Counted from the first letter of the stretch, positions 1-8,307 are shown. The stretch is 64,000 bases of DNA from Clostridiales bacterium (GCA_015055505.1 SVIB01000003.1:1-64000); one strand, 5' to 3'. Numbers and translations: made by a program. The notes: generated by a model from the letters alone, not told the origin.

Positions 1-2
1 AT

Positions 3-410
3 GAAAGATTAGAGTACTATACTATTAAAGTTAATAGCTCTCCAAAGGATTTCGTTGAATTCTTTGACCCTGATTCTAAAGAATATAAAACAGTTGACCA
101 TTATGAACCTTCTAAAACTTACCCGGGCTTTGATGCAAACCATGCGATAATGTCAATTTATGTATCGGATTTGTACGAAAAAGAGTTTACGGGAGAGTAT
201 GACCCGAAAACAAACAAAGAAAAAGCAAAACGAGGTAAGTTGATTCCGGATGGTATCAATGTTTGTGCTCCTGCTATATGGTTCCCAAAAACAAATAATT
301 ATGAGGAATCAGCCACTACATATTATGTAAGTAATGATTATTTGCGTAGAGAGGCTAAACAGGAAGAAGACGATATAATAGAATTCGGTGAGGGAACTAC
401 AAATGAGTAA
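3..410 (+). CDS. Z1-domain-like protein, C-terminal part (5' end outside window)
   Basis: The frame is open from base 3, so the gene begins upstream and the ATG at 150 in the ORF track is internal. About 135 C-terminal residues are visible. A segment reading INVCAPAIWFPKTNN followed by TTYYVSNDY resembles the end of Z1 proteins (PF10593), which I recall as a hydrophobic 'I.FP' strand followed by 'Y.VN'. Most of the support is context: Z1 genes sit directly before DUF4420 and AIPR genes in restriction-like and anti-phage operons, exactly the order found here. Z1 proteins are helicase-like ATPases; their Walker motifs would lie outside the window and cannot be checked. The stop overlaps the next start by 8 nt, so translation is probably coupled. 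Confidence 0.5.
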   Translation, partial: ERLEYYTIKVNSSPKDFVEFFDPDSKEYKTVDHYEPSKTYPGFDANHAIMSIYVSDLYEKEFTGEYDPKTNKEKAKRGKLIPDGINVCAPAIWFPKTNNYEESATTYYVSNDYLRREAKQEEDDIIEFGEGTTNE

Positions 411-1374
411 AACTGTTTTTGAAAAATGGATAGAAGTAGAAGAAAAAAGTGTTGATGATAACTATATTCTAGAGTATTATTTATCTCAAAAAACAAAAAC
501 GAGAATATATTTTAGTTTGATTGATTCTTCAAAGGTTATATATCTTGAATTTTCTAAAGAAGCTTTAAGTTCTTATGATTGTCCAGATTTGAAAGGGCTA
601 GACATTAGTGTTCAAGATGTAAATGTTATCTCACCAGAGAAGAGATACATTGTAATTAAGAATGCTACTAATAACAATGAAATATTTTTAGCTTTTTCCA
701 GCTCTCTTTGTGACGCGTTAATAGATGTTGATAGTTATTTTGAGACCTTTAACGTGCTTAAGGCGGTAATAAAAGAATACAAAGAATATTTTGCTAATCC
801 TAATAAAATATTATCTCAACAAGAAGAGCAGGGCCTTTGTGCTGAATTATTGCAATTAAAATATTTGGTTGAAAAGTTTGGAGAAAATATTGTAATCAAT
901 TGGCAAGGGCCAAGAAGAAATAAAAGGGATTTTGTTTTTGACAAGACTGCGTTAGAAGTGAAATCAACAATGTCTCAAACGAATACAAATGTTTTGATTT
1001 CTAATGAGAATCAGCTTGATTGTAATTATCCTGATACGTTGAAGGCATTGTACTTAAAAGTATTTATTTTTGAATCGATGGACGATGGTTTTACTGTTAT
1101 TGATTGCGCAAATCAGCTTCTTGATTGCGTTCAGGATGTTAACTTAAAAAGCGTAATAGTTGCAAACTTGTTGAAATTAAAGGTTAATATTAATACGTAC
1201 AAGCCAGTTTGTAAATTTTCTTTACAAGGAACTCGTTTTTATGAAATAGTTGATGGATTTCCCAAAATAACAAAAGCTATTTTATCGAGTGAAATATTTG
1301 ATGTTAAATATAGATTAAAATTGGATGCATTAAAACAATTTGAAACAAAAGAGGACGAAGTGGTTTATGAATAA
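403..1374 (+). CDS. DUF4420 / PD-(D/E)XK motif nuclease-like protein
   Basis: 323 residues. The ATG at 403 is preferred over the GTG at 388 because GAGGG lies about 9 nt upstream of it and it gives a tight ATGAGTAA overlap with the previous gene. The core shows QQEEQGLCAELLQL, then a W.GP element, then RDFVFDKTALEVKST. The last is a D...ExK arrangement typical of PD-(D/E)XK nucleases and of the DUF4420 family (PF14390), including its 'W.GP' signature. The family is found in restriction-like operons with Z1 and AIPR proteins, which supports the call. The role is probably DNA cleavage during phage defence; the substrate is unknown. Codons are A/T-ending (GAT, AAT, TAT), unlike the core genes beyond 10 kb. 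Confidence 0.75.
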   Translation: MSKTVFEKWIEVEEKSVDDNYILEYYLSQKTKTRIYFSLIDSSKVIYLEFSKEALSSYDCPDLKGLDISVQDVNVISPEKRYIVIKNATNNNEIFLAFSSSLCDALIDVDSYFETFNVLKAVIKEYKEYFANPNKILSQQEEQGLCAELLQLKYLVEKFGENIVINWQGPRRNKRDFVFDKTALEVKSTMSQTNTNVLISNENQLDCNYPDTLKALYLKVFIFESMDDGFTVIDCANQLLDCVQDVNLKSVIVANLLKLKVNINTYKPVCKFSLQGTRFYEIVDGFPKITKAILSSEIFDVKYRLKLDALKQFETKEDEVVYE

Positions 1375-3358
1375 TTTTAATAAAGAGCTAATAAACAAAA
1401 TCAAATTATTTCAGTCGGAAGAAAATAATATTGATGTTGTAGAAGAAAAGTATTATTTTATCAAATATGTTTTTGCAAATTTGGAGTCTTTAGACGCTGA
1501 GTCATTAGATATTTGTGAAGAAGAGTTTTATGGATTAAAGTGTAATGTTGATGCTTACTTTTTTGACGAAGATAATTCTACGTATAATTTATATTTGGGG
1601 ATTTACAATGACCAAAATGATGATAATGCGACATTGTCAAAAGAGGCTATTACAAAAGAATATGATAAAATAATTAATTTTGTAAAAAAGATTGTTGACG
1701 GAAGATTCTTTGAATTCGGTGAAGATTCCTTTACATATGAGATAGCGGATGCTGTGTATAAGTCGTTAAAAGATAAGGAGTTGGTTGTTAACGTATTCAC
1801 TAACTATAACGTTCCAAGCGAATTACAAAAAGACGATATTGAAGAGATTTCGGGGCAAAGAGTTTCTTTTAGAACTTATGACTTAGAAGATTTAGAGAAT
1901 AAATTTGGTCAACTTAACAACGATACGTTTGAATTGGATTGTCGTGAAAAATTTGGTGAGGAATTATCTGCTGTTAGAATTTCATCCACGCCTGACTTTG
2001 ATGTTTACATGTGTTCGATGAAGGGATTATGGCTCGCGACACTATACAAAGAAGACAGTATAAGATTGCTTGAAGCCAATGTTCGTTCGTATTTAAAAAG
2101 GACAGCGAAGGTTAATGCTGGGATTTTGGATACAGTAAAAAACAATCCGGAGGAATTTGTAAGCTTTAACAATGGTATTTCGGCTGTTGCCACTGAAATT
2201 AAATATGATAAAGATATTGGGCCGGCAAATCTAGCTAAAATTAGAAGTATTGTAAATTTCCAAATTGTAAACGGTGGACAAACAACGGCCACGTTGTATG
2301 AGTGTTTTAAGGACAAGCTTTTTGATGAATTAAAGAGAATAATTGTTCCTGTTAAGTTAACTGTTGTTAAAAATATTAGTAATTCAGAGTCTTTGATAAG
2401 AAATATTAGTGTTTTTTCAAACACTCAAACTGCTATCAAAAAATCTGACCCTCCGTCAAACTTGCCATATTATATTATGATGAAGCAATTGTCAAAGAGT
2501 TGTTTGTCTAATGATATAAATGGTAGTTATTTGTGTTATTTTGAACGCACAAACGGTGAGTATGATACTGAATATAGAAGAAATAACGGAACGAAAAAAT
2601 TTACTAATACTAATCCAAAAGATAAAAAGTTTACGAAGATTGATTTGGCTATTGCTGTAAATTGTTGGGAACAGTTGCCTTTTAAGGTATGTGAAGGACG
2701 CGAAAAGAACTTTACATTATTCAATAATACAGTTAAAAATCAATTAATTGACCCTGATGATACGTATTTTAAAAACGCATATGCGTGTATTGTTATGTTT
2801 AGAAAGCTTGATAAAATTGCAAGGAAATTAAAGCTTTCTTACAAGAGTAACGTTGTTTCATATACTTTGAGTTTAATTTCTCTTATTTACGGGAAAAAGC
2901 TTGACTTGTTAAAGATTTGGGAGCTTAAAGACCTTACTCCTGAATTAAATGATGTTGCTTATAATTTACTTCCGAAAGTCCACCAAGTTATAGAAAACAC
3001 GCCTCCTGAACATCCGGAAGCGCGTATGTGGGCGAGAAAAGAGAAGTGTTGGGATATTGTGAAAACATTAACTTGTGATTTTGCAATAAATACCAATTCT
3101 CAAGTTGTTGAATTTTTCCCGAAAAATGAAGCGCTTGTCTACATTGATACTGACGAAAACTTTTTTAATTCCTTGGTATGGATGAAGCTTTTGCTTTGGG
3201 ATAATAAATATAAAATTTTGAACAAGCAACAACAAAAAATGGCTAAATATTTGCGTTCGATGGCAGATAATCCAAACGTGAAATTAACATTAAAGCAAAA
3301 AGACTTTGGTAAAGATATATTCCTTTTTGCTGTAAAATCAGGATTCCAATATAAATAA
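1367..3358 (+). CDS. AIPR family protein (abortive-infection phage resistance)
   Basis: 663 residues from the ATG at 1367, which overlaps the previous stop by 8 nt. The track start at 1340 is a TTG with no ribosome site. Residues around 255-345 carry the AIPR hallmarks: VSFNNGISAVATEI, then NFQIVNGGQTTATLY, then SVFSNTQTAIKKSD. This is the NNGI / NGGQT / NTQ pattern of PF10592. AIPR proteins are associated with abortive phage infection (AbiR-type loci) and with Z1/DUF4420 operons; their biochemical activity is not settled to my knowledge. The N-terminal 200 residues are acidic and less recognisable. The gene sits third in the visible operon and is followed after 14 nt by a gene with a strong ribosome site. 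Confidence 0.85.
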   Translation: MNNFNKELINKIKLFQSEENNIDVVEEKYYFIKYVFANLESLDAESLDICEEEFYGLKCNVDAYFFDEDNSTYNLYLGIYNDQNDDNATLSKEAITKEYDKIINFVKKIVDGRFFEFGEDSFTYEIADAVYKSLKDKELVVNVFTNYNVPSELQKDDIEEISGQRVSFRTYDLEDLENKFGQLNNDTFELDCREKFGEELSAVRISSTPDFDVYMCSMKGLWLATLYKEDSIRLLEANVRSYLKRTAKVNAGILDTVKNNPEEFVSFNNGISAVATEIKYDKDIGPANLAKIRSIVNFQIVNGGQTTATLYECFKDKLFDELKRIIVPVKLTVVKNISNSESLIRNISVFSNTQTAIKKSDPPSNLPYYIMMKQLSKSCLSNDINGSYLCYFERTNGEYDTEYRRNNGTKKFTNTNPKDKKFTKIDLAIAVNCWEQLPFKVCEGREKNFTLFNNTVKNQLIDPDDTYFKNAYACIVMFRKLDKIARKLKLSYKSNVVSYTLSLISLIYGKKLDLLKIWELKDLTPELNDVAYNLLPKVHQVIENTPPEHPEARMWARKEKCWDIVKTLTCDFAINTNSQVVEFFPKNEALVYIDTDENFFNSLVWMKLLLWDNKYKILNKQQQKMAKYLRSMADNPNVKLTLKQKDFGKDIFLFAVKSGFQYK

Positions 3359-3372
3359 AGGAGATTCTTATA

Positions 3373-3933
3373 ATGTCAATGATAATAGACCATGAACTTA
3401 ATTACTTGAGATTTGACGTTCCAAACTCGGAAGCAAATTTAAATGCACAGCATTATGGCGGGAAACCAAGAACGGTTGGTGCTTATTATATGAGCGAAAA
3501 TAGTGATGCGTGTAGAGAGTTTTTAAGCCAAATGCAAGGTAAATATTATTTTGATGTTAATTTGTGTTTAAAAAATGCGCAAGAAGTTATTTCTTTTCTA
3601 AAAAAGAATAATTATGCTGATGCATATCGAGACAAATTAATTCCACAAGAGAAGCAAATTGAGGCATTGCAATGGTTTATATCATCTGGCGAATACTTTT
3701 ATGAGATTTCAGCTCCAACAATTAATGAAAATGCTAAGTATTTAAAGTTGGACAACAATGATAGCTTTATTACTGGAATTAAAACATTAATTTTAGGTGA
3801 CTTATGCAGCCTTTATTTCAAAAAAATTGGTACTGATGGATATGTGATATATTTGGATAGGTCTCCAAAATTTGATGAGATTATAGAAAATAATACGATA
3901 CTTAAGTGGATACAAAAGAAGGAAGAACTATGA
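3373..3933 (+). CDS. unrecognised protein, defence operon (186 aa)
   Basis: I do not recognise this family. It is a soluble protein of 186 residues without membrane segments or cysteine clusters, beginning after a clear AAAGGAG site. It has an N-terminal stretch with RFDVPNSEANLNAQHYGG and a middle part rich in aromatic residues. It lies between the AIPR gene and another unknown and overlaps the latter by 4 nt (ATGA), so the two products are probably made in fixed ratio. The context suggests a defence-operon component. No catalytic motif is evident; it could be a structural partner of the 240-residue protein that follows. Confidence 0.7.
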   Translation: MSMIIDHELNYLRFDVPNSEANLNAQHYGGKPRTVGAYYMSENSDACREFLSQMQGKYYFDVNLCLKNAQEVISFLKKNNYADAYRDKLIPQEKQIEALQWFISSGEYFYEISAPTINENAKYLKLDNNDSFITGIKTLILGDLCSLYFKKIGTDGYVIYLDRSPKFDEIIENNTILKWIQKKEEL

Positions 3934-4652
3934 TGTCTTTTGATAATATAATTTTTGAAGGAAAAAGAAGATATTACATTGAAGATTTAACTCAACGGGA
4001 TTATTCTTTGGAAAATACAACTCCATATACCTTTGAAATACTAGGGAATGTTATTGAAGAACACGCTTGGGGAGAGCTGCTAAGAGCAACAACAATGACC
4101 TTATTAGAAAGCTTTCCGGAGTTTGAAGAAAAACTTTATTCTTTTAGATGCCCTTGGAGCAAGGCGGTAATGTTTCGACCGGACGGTGGAACGAATTACA
4201 AGTTGGTTTCTTCAAAGATATATATCAACTGTAATCACACAGCTTTACACTCTTGCTGGTTTTTGCAAGATTTGCTTGATTTTTTCAACATTGATAAATC
4301 ACAAGTAAAACTTGTTATACATAGGTCTTCGGCGGCGGAGCCAAAAGAAGTGAAAGAATACATAGAGGAAAGATTTAAAAAAGATTTTGTAAACTTCCTT
4401 GAGTTGGCTTATGGTAAAGATGCTGAATATGCAAAAAAAGTGCTTGACAATATAGATAAATACCTGAATCCCCGTTTGGCGAAGATGTCTAAGAGTTACA
4501 ATAGTTTTTTCTTGTTTGATGATGTGCCAACCTTTAGCAATTATGCAAAAAAAGTTAAAGAAGTTGTGTATAAGGATTTTCAAACTAATGAAAAAGCCCT
4601 TAAGGTGTTAAACAAATACATAAAGTATTTAATTGAATTCTACAAAATATAA
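3930..4652 (+). CDS. unrecognised protein, defence operon (240 aa)
   Basis: The start is placed at the ATG at 3930 (ATGATG), inside the previous stop and 3' of GGAAGAA. The track start at 3906 would bury it in the upstream gene. The product is 240 residues, soluble, with an aromatic-rich N-terminal half (YYIEDLTQRDYSLENTTPY) and a helical, Lys-rich C-terminal third. Histidines and cysteines cluster around residue 95-105 (NCNHTALHSCWF), which could bind a metal, but I see no named motif. I do not recognise the family. Its fixed place between two other unknowns in a defence operon suggests a complex subunit. Confidence 0.7.
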   Translation: MMSFDNIIFEGKRRYYIEDLTQRDYSLENTTPYTFEILGNVIEEHAWGELLRATTMTLLESFPEFEEKLYSFRCPWSKAVMFRPDGGTNYKLVSSKIYINCNHTALHSCWFLQDLLDFFNIDKSQVKLVIHRSSAAEPKEVKEYIEERFKKDFVNFLELAYGKDAEYAKKVLDNIDKYLNPRLAKMSKSYNSFFLFDDVPTFSNYAKKVKEVVYKDFQTNEKALKVLNKYIKYLIEFYKI

Positions 4653-4663
4653 AGGAGTCAAAA

Positions 4664-5092
4664 ATGTTACAAACATATAATTTAGCAGGAACAGTCATTT
4701 ATTATGATTCGGACAAAAAGGTTATAGCAAGATATCCATCAAAATCAAATTTATTATTAAAAGGCGCTGACAACAGCCTTTATTTTGGTATGACTTCAAA
4801 TAGTGATGTTGATAAGATTTTTTGCAAGATTTTTAGTGTTTCAAATATTAAAAAAATTCAAGACTTAAAATATGATTTAAGTTTTTGTGGAGAAATTGTA
4901 GAGGTTTTTATTAATATCAATGCGGAAGGTCAAATTCAGGTTCGTTTTAATAATGATGGAACCATCGGAAGGATTTTAAACAAGTATGAAGATGCCGAAC
5001 ACGAAAAGATTGATTTTACTAAAATGTTGTTAGTTGTAGATTTTTCCCACAATGAAATAAGGGTAAAAAATCCAGCGATATTTAAGTTGTGA
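4664..5092 (+). CDS. unrecognised small protein, defence operon (142 aa)
   Basis: 142 residues, preceded by an AAAGGAG site and starting 11 nt after the previous stop. The sequence alternates short hydrophobic strands and turns (AGTVIYYDSDKKVIARYP, VEVFININAEGQIQVRF), which suggests an all-beta fold. There are no membrane segments or obvious active-site residues. The family is not recognised. It ends 4 nt before the Nudix start, so it is part of the same transcript. It may be an OB- or barrel-like binding subunit, but that is only inference from strand pattern. Confidence 0.65.
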   Translation: MLQTYNLAGTVIYYDSDKKVIARYPSKSNLLLKGADNSLYFGMTSNSDVDKIFCKIFSVSNIKKIQDLKYDLSFCGEIVEVFININAEGQIQVRFNNDGTIGRILNKYEDAEHEKIDFTKMLLVVDFSHNEIRVKNPAIFKL

Positions 5093-5096
5093 TAAA

Positions 5097-5528
5097 ATGA
5101 TAGAAGTTGTTGCGGCGCTTATATGGGATAAGGATAAGTTTTTGATTTGCCAAAGGCCTGCTAATAAAGCAAGAGCTCTTTTATGGGAGTTTGTTGGCGG
5201 AAAGGTTGAAGAAGGCGAAACGAAGGAACAGGCTTTAATCCGAGAGTGTAAAGAAGAATTAAATATTACGCTAAACGTCGGGGATATTTTTATGGAAGTT
5301 GTCCACGAGTATCCCGATATTACCGTGCATTTAACCTTGTTTAATGCAACAATAGCCGAAGGTGTTCCACAAAAACTAGAACATAACGATATCAAATGGA
5401 TAACACCGGCTGAAATTCCAAACTACAATTTCTGCCCAGCCGATGTAGAAATATTAAAAAAAATTATTAGATACAAGACATATAATAGGGAAGGAGACAA
5501 TTATGAGCGAAACAAAATTAACATCTAA
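5097..5528 (+). CDS. Nudix hydrolase (MutT-like)
   Basis: 143 residues with a Nudix box at about 39-61: GKVEEGETKEQALIRECKEELNI fits GX5EX7REUXEEXGU except that the last Gly is Asn. The N-terminal VVAALIWDKDKFLICQRP is typical of MutT / 8-oxo-dGTP diphosphatase-like members. Family members hydrolyse nucleoside diphosphates linked to another moiety; the substrate here is unknown. Its position inside a defence operon, overlapping the following GHKL ATPase gene by 26 nt, suggests a role tied to that system, such as processing a modified nucleotide or signal. The C-terminal tail beyond residue 125 is probably just the overlap region. Confidence 0.88.
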   Translation: MIEVVAALIWDKDKFLICQRPANKARALLWEFVGGKVEEGETKEQALIRECKEELNITLNVGDIFMEVVHEYPDITVHLTLFNATIAEGVPQKLEHNDIKWITPAEIPNYNFCPADVEILKKIIRYKTYNREGDNYERNKINI

Positions 5529-7485
5529 GGGATTGAAAAATTCGCTGAAAAATTATTCAATTTCGGAAGCAATTTCGGAATATATTTGGAATGGATTTGA
5601 CGCAAAAGCGACGATGGTCGAGGTTAAAGAAGATAAAAGTCTACTTGATTCTACGATGTGTATCTATATAAAAGATAATGGAACGGGGATTAATAGAAAT
5701 CAATTGAATGAAAAATTTGAAAAAGCTTATGAATCCGAAAAGCATGTAAAAACAAAATTAAATGGAGCAACAATTAAAGGCAAGAAGGGTGTTGGTAGAT
5801 ATAGCTTTTATAATACTTGCTATTTGGCAAAGTGGGAAACGGTTTATCAAGATGGTGAAACCCGGAAAAAGTATACTATTACTATTGAAGCACAAAATTT
5901 AATAAAATTTGATGTATCTGAAGAAGTTGAGACAACGGAATCGACCGGTACAGTTGTGACTTTGTTTTTAAATCAAGGTGTTGCTGTCGGCGATTTAAGA
6001 GAGGATATAAAATTGTCTTGTGCATGGTTATTAAAATTATATGATGATAAACGTATAATAATAGTTAATAATGAACAAATAGACTGTTCCGATTTAATAT
6101 ATTCTTGTGAAACAAGAGAAAATAATTTCTCCGATTTTCATGTAAAAGCCACAATTTGTGTTTGGAAGAGAAAACTACATGACGAATACTCGAAATACTA
6201 TTATTTAAATTCTAAAGAAGAAGTTTTGTGTAAAGAAAACACTACCTTAAATAATAAAGGGGATAACTTTTATCATAGTATATTTATTTCGTCTAATTTG
6301 TTTGATGAAAATTTTAGTTTTGAGTCCGATATGGAGGATGATAATTTAATAGGATTTAAAACAAAAAAATCAAAGGAATTCAAGAAGTTAAAAGAATTTT
6401 GCGATATGTTTTTGTATGAAACGAGAAAGCCGTTTATAAGAGCTTATTCAGAGGAGTTTATTGGAAAATTAAAAGATAAAAAAGTATATCCAAAGTTTGA
6501 TAAAAATAATGCGATTGATCGTTTCAAGGAAGAACAATTAGATATTCTTATATCTAATATTTATTATTTTGTGCCAAAAGTTTTTACATCGCTGACGGTG
6601 CTTCAACAAAAAACTTTAGTTCGAATGTTTGAATTAATTCAATCTTCTGGAGAAGTAAATAATTTATTTAAAATATTGGATGGTGTAGTGGACTTATCAA
6701 AAGAGGAACGTGCAGAGATGGCGGATCTTCTTGAAAAAACTGAGTTATCAAATGTGATAGAGATGTTAAATTTGGTTGTTTCAAGATTACAAGCAATCAA
6801 AGATTTTGAAACCCTTGTGTTTGATAAGAATAGATATACTAATGAAGTAGACCATGTTCAAAAGTTTATTGAACAACATTATTGGTTTTTTGGGGAGCAA
6901 TATCATTTGGCAACAGCTGAAGAGCCTAATTTTGAAGAAGCATTACGAGCTTATTTAAATTTTGCATCCGATAGTTTTTATAAGAAAGGTGAAATACATA
7001 TTGATAGTAAAGATAAAAATAAACAAATGGATATTTTTGCTATCCAATCGGTTATGGCAGGTGAAGTCAAAAAATGTATTGTTGTTGAATTAAAGAGACC
7101 AAGTGTAACGTTATCAAGCAAAGAACTTGGTCAAATAAAGAAATACTATGGTGTTATAAAGGATGATAGTAGATTTCAAAGTGAAAAAATAGAATGGGAT
7201 TTTATTTTGGTTGGAAATAAGTATAATGACGAAATAGTTGGAGAAATTAAAAATAGTACTCATCATGGTATTTATAATTGTGTTTATAAAGTAGGAAATT
7301 GTACTATTGTAGTAAAAAGTTGGAGTGATATTCTTACTGAACTGAAGATGAATATGCGCTATTTAGAAGAAAAGCTTAAAATTAAATATTCAATGCTTTG
7401 TGACAAAAGTACGTTAAGTTCGGATGATATTATTAAGGAACAAGAGAATTCAATAGCGACTATGCCAAAGGCAATGATAAGTTAA
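5503..7485 (+). CDS. GHKL ATPase fused to a Shedu/DUF4263-like PD-(D/E)XK nuclease domain
   Basis: 660 residues, starting after AAGGAG. The N-terminal ATPase of the GHKL (HSP90/MutL/MORC) fold is clear: E26..N30..D33 in EYIWNGFDA, then DNGTGI at 58-63, then GKKGVGRYSF at 93-102. The middle (about 150-440) is helical. The C-terminal part (about 450-610) has HYWFFGEQY, an Asp in KQMDIFAI (about 510) and VVELKRPS (E529, K531) followed by a helix containing QIKKYYG. This is the D...ExK layout of Shedu-type DUF4263 nucleases. The likely role is an ATP-gated nuclease of the defence operon. It differs from MutL proper, which lacks this nuclease domain. The gene ends the operon. Confidence 0.82.
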   Translation: MSETKLTSKGLKNSLKNYSISEAISEYIWNGFDAKATMVEVKEDKSLLDSTMCIYIKDNGTGINRNQLNEKFEKAYESEKHVKTKLNGATIKGKKGVGRYSFYNTCYLAKWETVYQDGETRKKYTITIEAQNLIKFDVSEEVETTESTGTVVTLFLNQGVAVGDLREDIKLSCAWLLKLYDDKRIIIVNNEQIDCSDLIYSCETRENNFSDFHVKATICVWKRKLHDEYSKYYYLNSKEEVLCKENTTLNNKGDNFYHSIFISSNLFDENFSFESDMEDDNLIGFKTKKSKEFKKLKEFCDMFLYETRKPFIRAYSEEFIGKLKDKKVYPKFDKNNAIDRFKEEQLDILISNIYYFVPKVFTSLTVLQQKTLVRMFELIQSSGEVNNLFKILDGVVDLSKEERAEMADLLEKTELSNVIEMLNLVVSRLQAIKDFETLVFDKNRYTNEVDHVQKFIEQHYWFFGEQYHLATAEEPNFEEALRAYLNFASDSFYKKGEIHIDSKDKNKQMDIFAIQSVMAGEVKKCIVVELKRPSVTLSSKELGQIKKYYGVIKDDSRFQSEKIEWDFILVGNKYNDEIVGEIKNSTHHGIYNCVYKVGNCTIVVKSWSDILTELKMNMRYLEEKLKIKYSMLCDKSTLSSDDIIKEQENSIATMPKAMIS

Positions 7486-7529
7486 TAGTTTTAGATTTTA
7501 TTGATTACTTGCGAGAGTAAAAACAGGTG

Positions 7530-7541
7530 CGTATATATACG
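7530..7541. promoter_or_regulatory. perfect 12-bp palindrome, possible operator
   Basis: CGTATATATACG is self-complementary and lies 10 nt upstream of the -35 box for the small DNA-binding gene at 7616. Ribbon-helix-helix proteins often bind such short palindromes and repress themselves, so this may be its own operator. Inference from position only. Confidence 0.35.
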
Positions 7542-7551
7542 ATAAAATGGA

Positions 7552-7580
7552 TTGATTGTTTTGTGTGGATGTGGTATACT
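7552..7580 (+). promoter_or_regulatory. promoter for the RHH-peroxiredoxin pair
   Basis: TTGATT (7552-7557), 17-nt spacer, TATACT (7575-7580) with an extended TGG in front of the -10. It precedes the ATG at 7616 by about 30 nt of leader. Confidence 0.7.
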
Positions 7581-7615
7581 TGTAGTAATAAAATCTAAAT
7601 AGGATAGGACAAGTT

Positions 7616-7828
7616 ATGGTTACTCGTAAAGAAGATACGTCGAAAAGAGTAGCAAGACGTAAATACGAAGAAAAGAATAAAGAATTACGCAAAGAGAAAA
7701 ACGCAAACTTTCAAACGATGATTCCAAGAGATTTGTTTGAAGAAATCAACGCGTTTTTAACCGAAAAGGGTATGACGAAAGTAGATTTCATTAAAAAAGC
7801 CTACGAAATAATGAAAAAAGAGGGTTAA
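7616..7828 (+). CDS. small ribbon-helix-helix-like DNA-binding protein
   Basis: 70 residues. The first 30 are highly basic (KRVARRKYEEKNKELRKEK). The rest, NFQTMIPRDLFEEINAFLTEKGMTKVDFIKKAYEIM, has the strand-helix-helix layout of Arc/MetJ-type ribbon-helix-helix proteins, with the polar strand 'FQTMIP' and a second helix starting after 'GMTKVDF'. It probably binds DNA as a dimer. A consensus promoter lies just upstream together with a palindrome, which fits self-regulation. It is co-transcribed with the peroxiredoxin gene 4 nt downstream; no functional link between the two is established. An antitoxin of a lost pair is an alternative. Confidence 0.65.
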   Translation: MVTRKEDTSKRVARRKYEEKNKELRKEKNANFQTMIPRDLFEEINAFLTEKGMTKVDFIKKAYEIMKKEG

Positions 7829-7832
7829 AATT

Positions 7833-8291
7833 ATGTTAGAAGTTGGAATGAAAGCGCCGAATTTTACGTTGCCCGATAAAAACGGGAAGTTGGTTTCTTT
7901 GTCTGATTTTCTCGGCAAGAAAGTGGTTTTATATTTTTATCCAAAGGACAATACGCCTGGTTGCACAAGACAGGCGTGTGCGTTTGCGCTTAAAAATAAA
8001 GAAATCGAAAACAAAAACGCGGTGGTTATCGGCATTAGCAAGGATAGTGTGAACTCGCATTTGAATTTTGCAACCAAGTATAATTTGCCGTTTGTTTTGC
8101 TTTCGGATAGCGAACTTTCGGCTATTCAAGCGTATGGCGTTTGGCAAGAGAAAAAGTTGTACGGCAAAGTGAGTATGGGCGTTGTGAGAACGACGTTTTT
8201 AATCGACGAGCAAGGCATTATACAAGCGATTATGCCCAAAGTAAAACCCGACAATAATGCCGACGAAATCTTAGCATTGTTGGAAGATTAA
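7833..8291 (+). CDS. bcp: thioredoxin-dependent peroxiredoxin, BCP/PrxQ type
   Basis: 152 residues, the usual length for BCP. The peroxidatic cysteine lies in DNTPGCTRQACAF (about residue 47), with a second cysteine five residues later as in PrxQ enzymes with an intrahelical resolving Cys. The N-terminal VGMKAPNFTLPDKNGKLVSLSDF and the YFYPKDNTPGCT block are family signatures. The enzyme reduces hydrogen and organic peroxides using thioredoxin in the cytoplasm. It is followed by a hairpin that looks like a terminator. Codon use is intermediate between the island and the core. Confidence 0.92.
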   Translation: MLEVGMKAPNFTLPDKNGKLVSLSDFLGKKVVLYFYPKDNTPGCTRQACAFALKNKEIENKNAVVIGISKDSVNSHLNFATKYNLPFVLLSDSELSAIQAYGVWQEKKLYGKVSMGVVRTTFLIDEQGIIQAIMPKVKPDNNADEILALLED

Positions 8292-8307
8292 TAACTAATT
8301 GAAAATT

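Noticed and set aside
7530-7541. CGTATATATACG as terminator of the defence operon
   Set aside because: Too short with no loop or T-run; better explained as a palindromic protein site near the next promoter.
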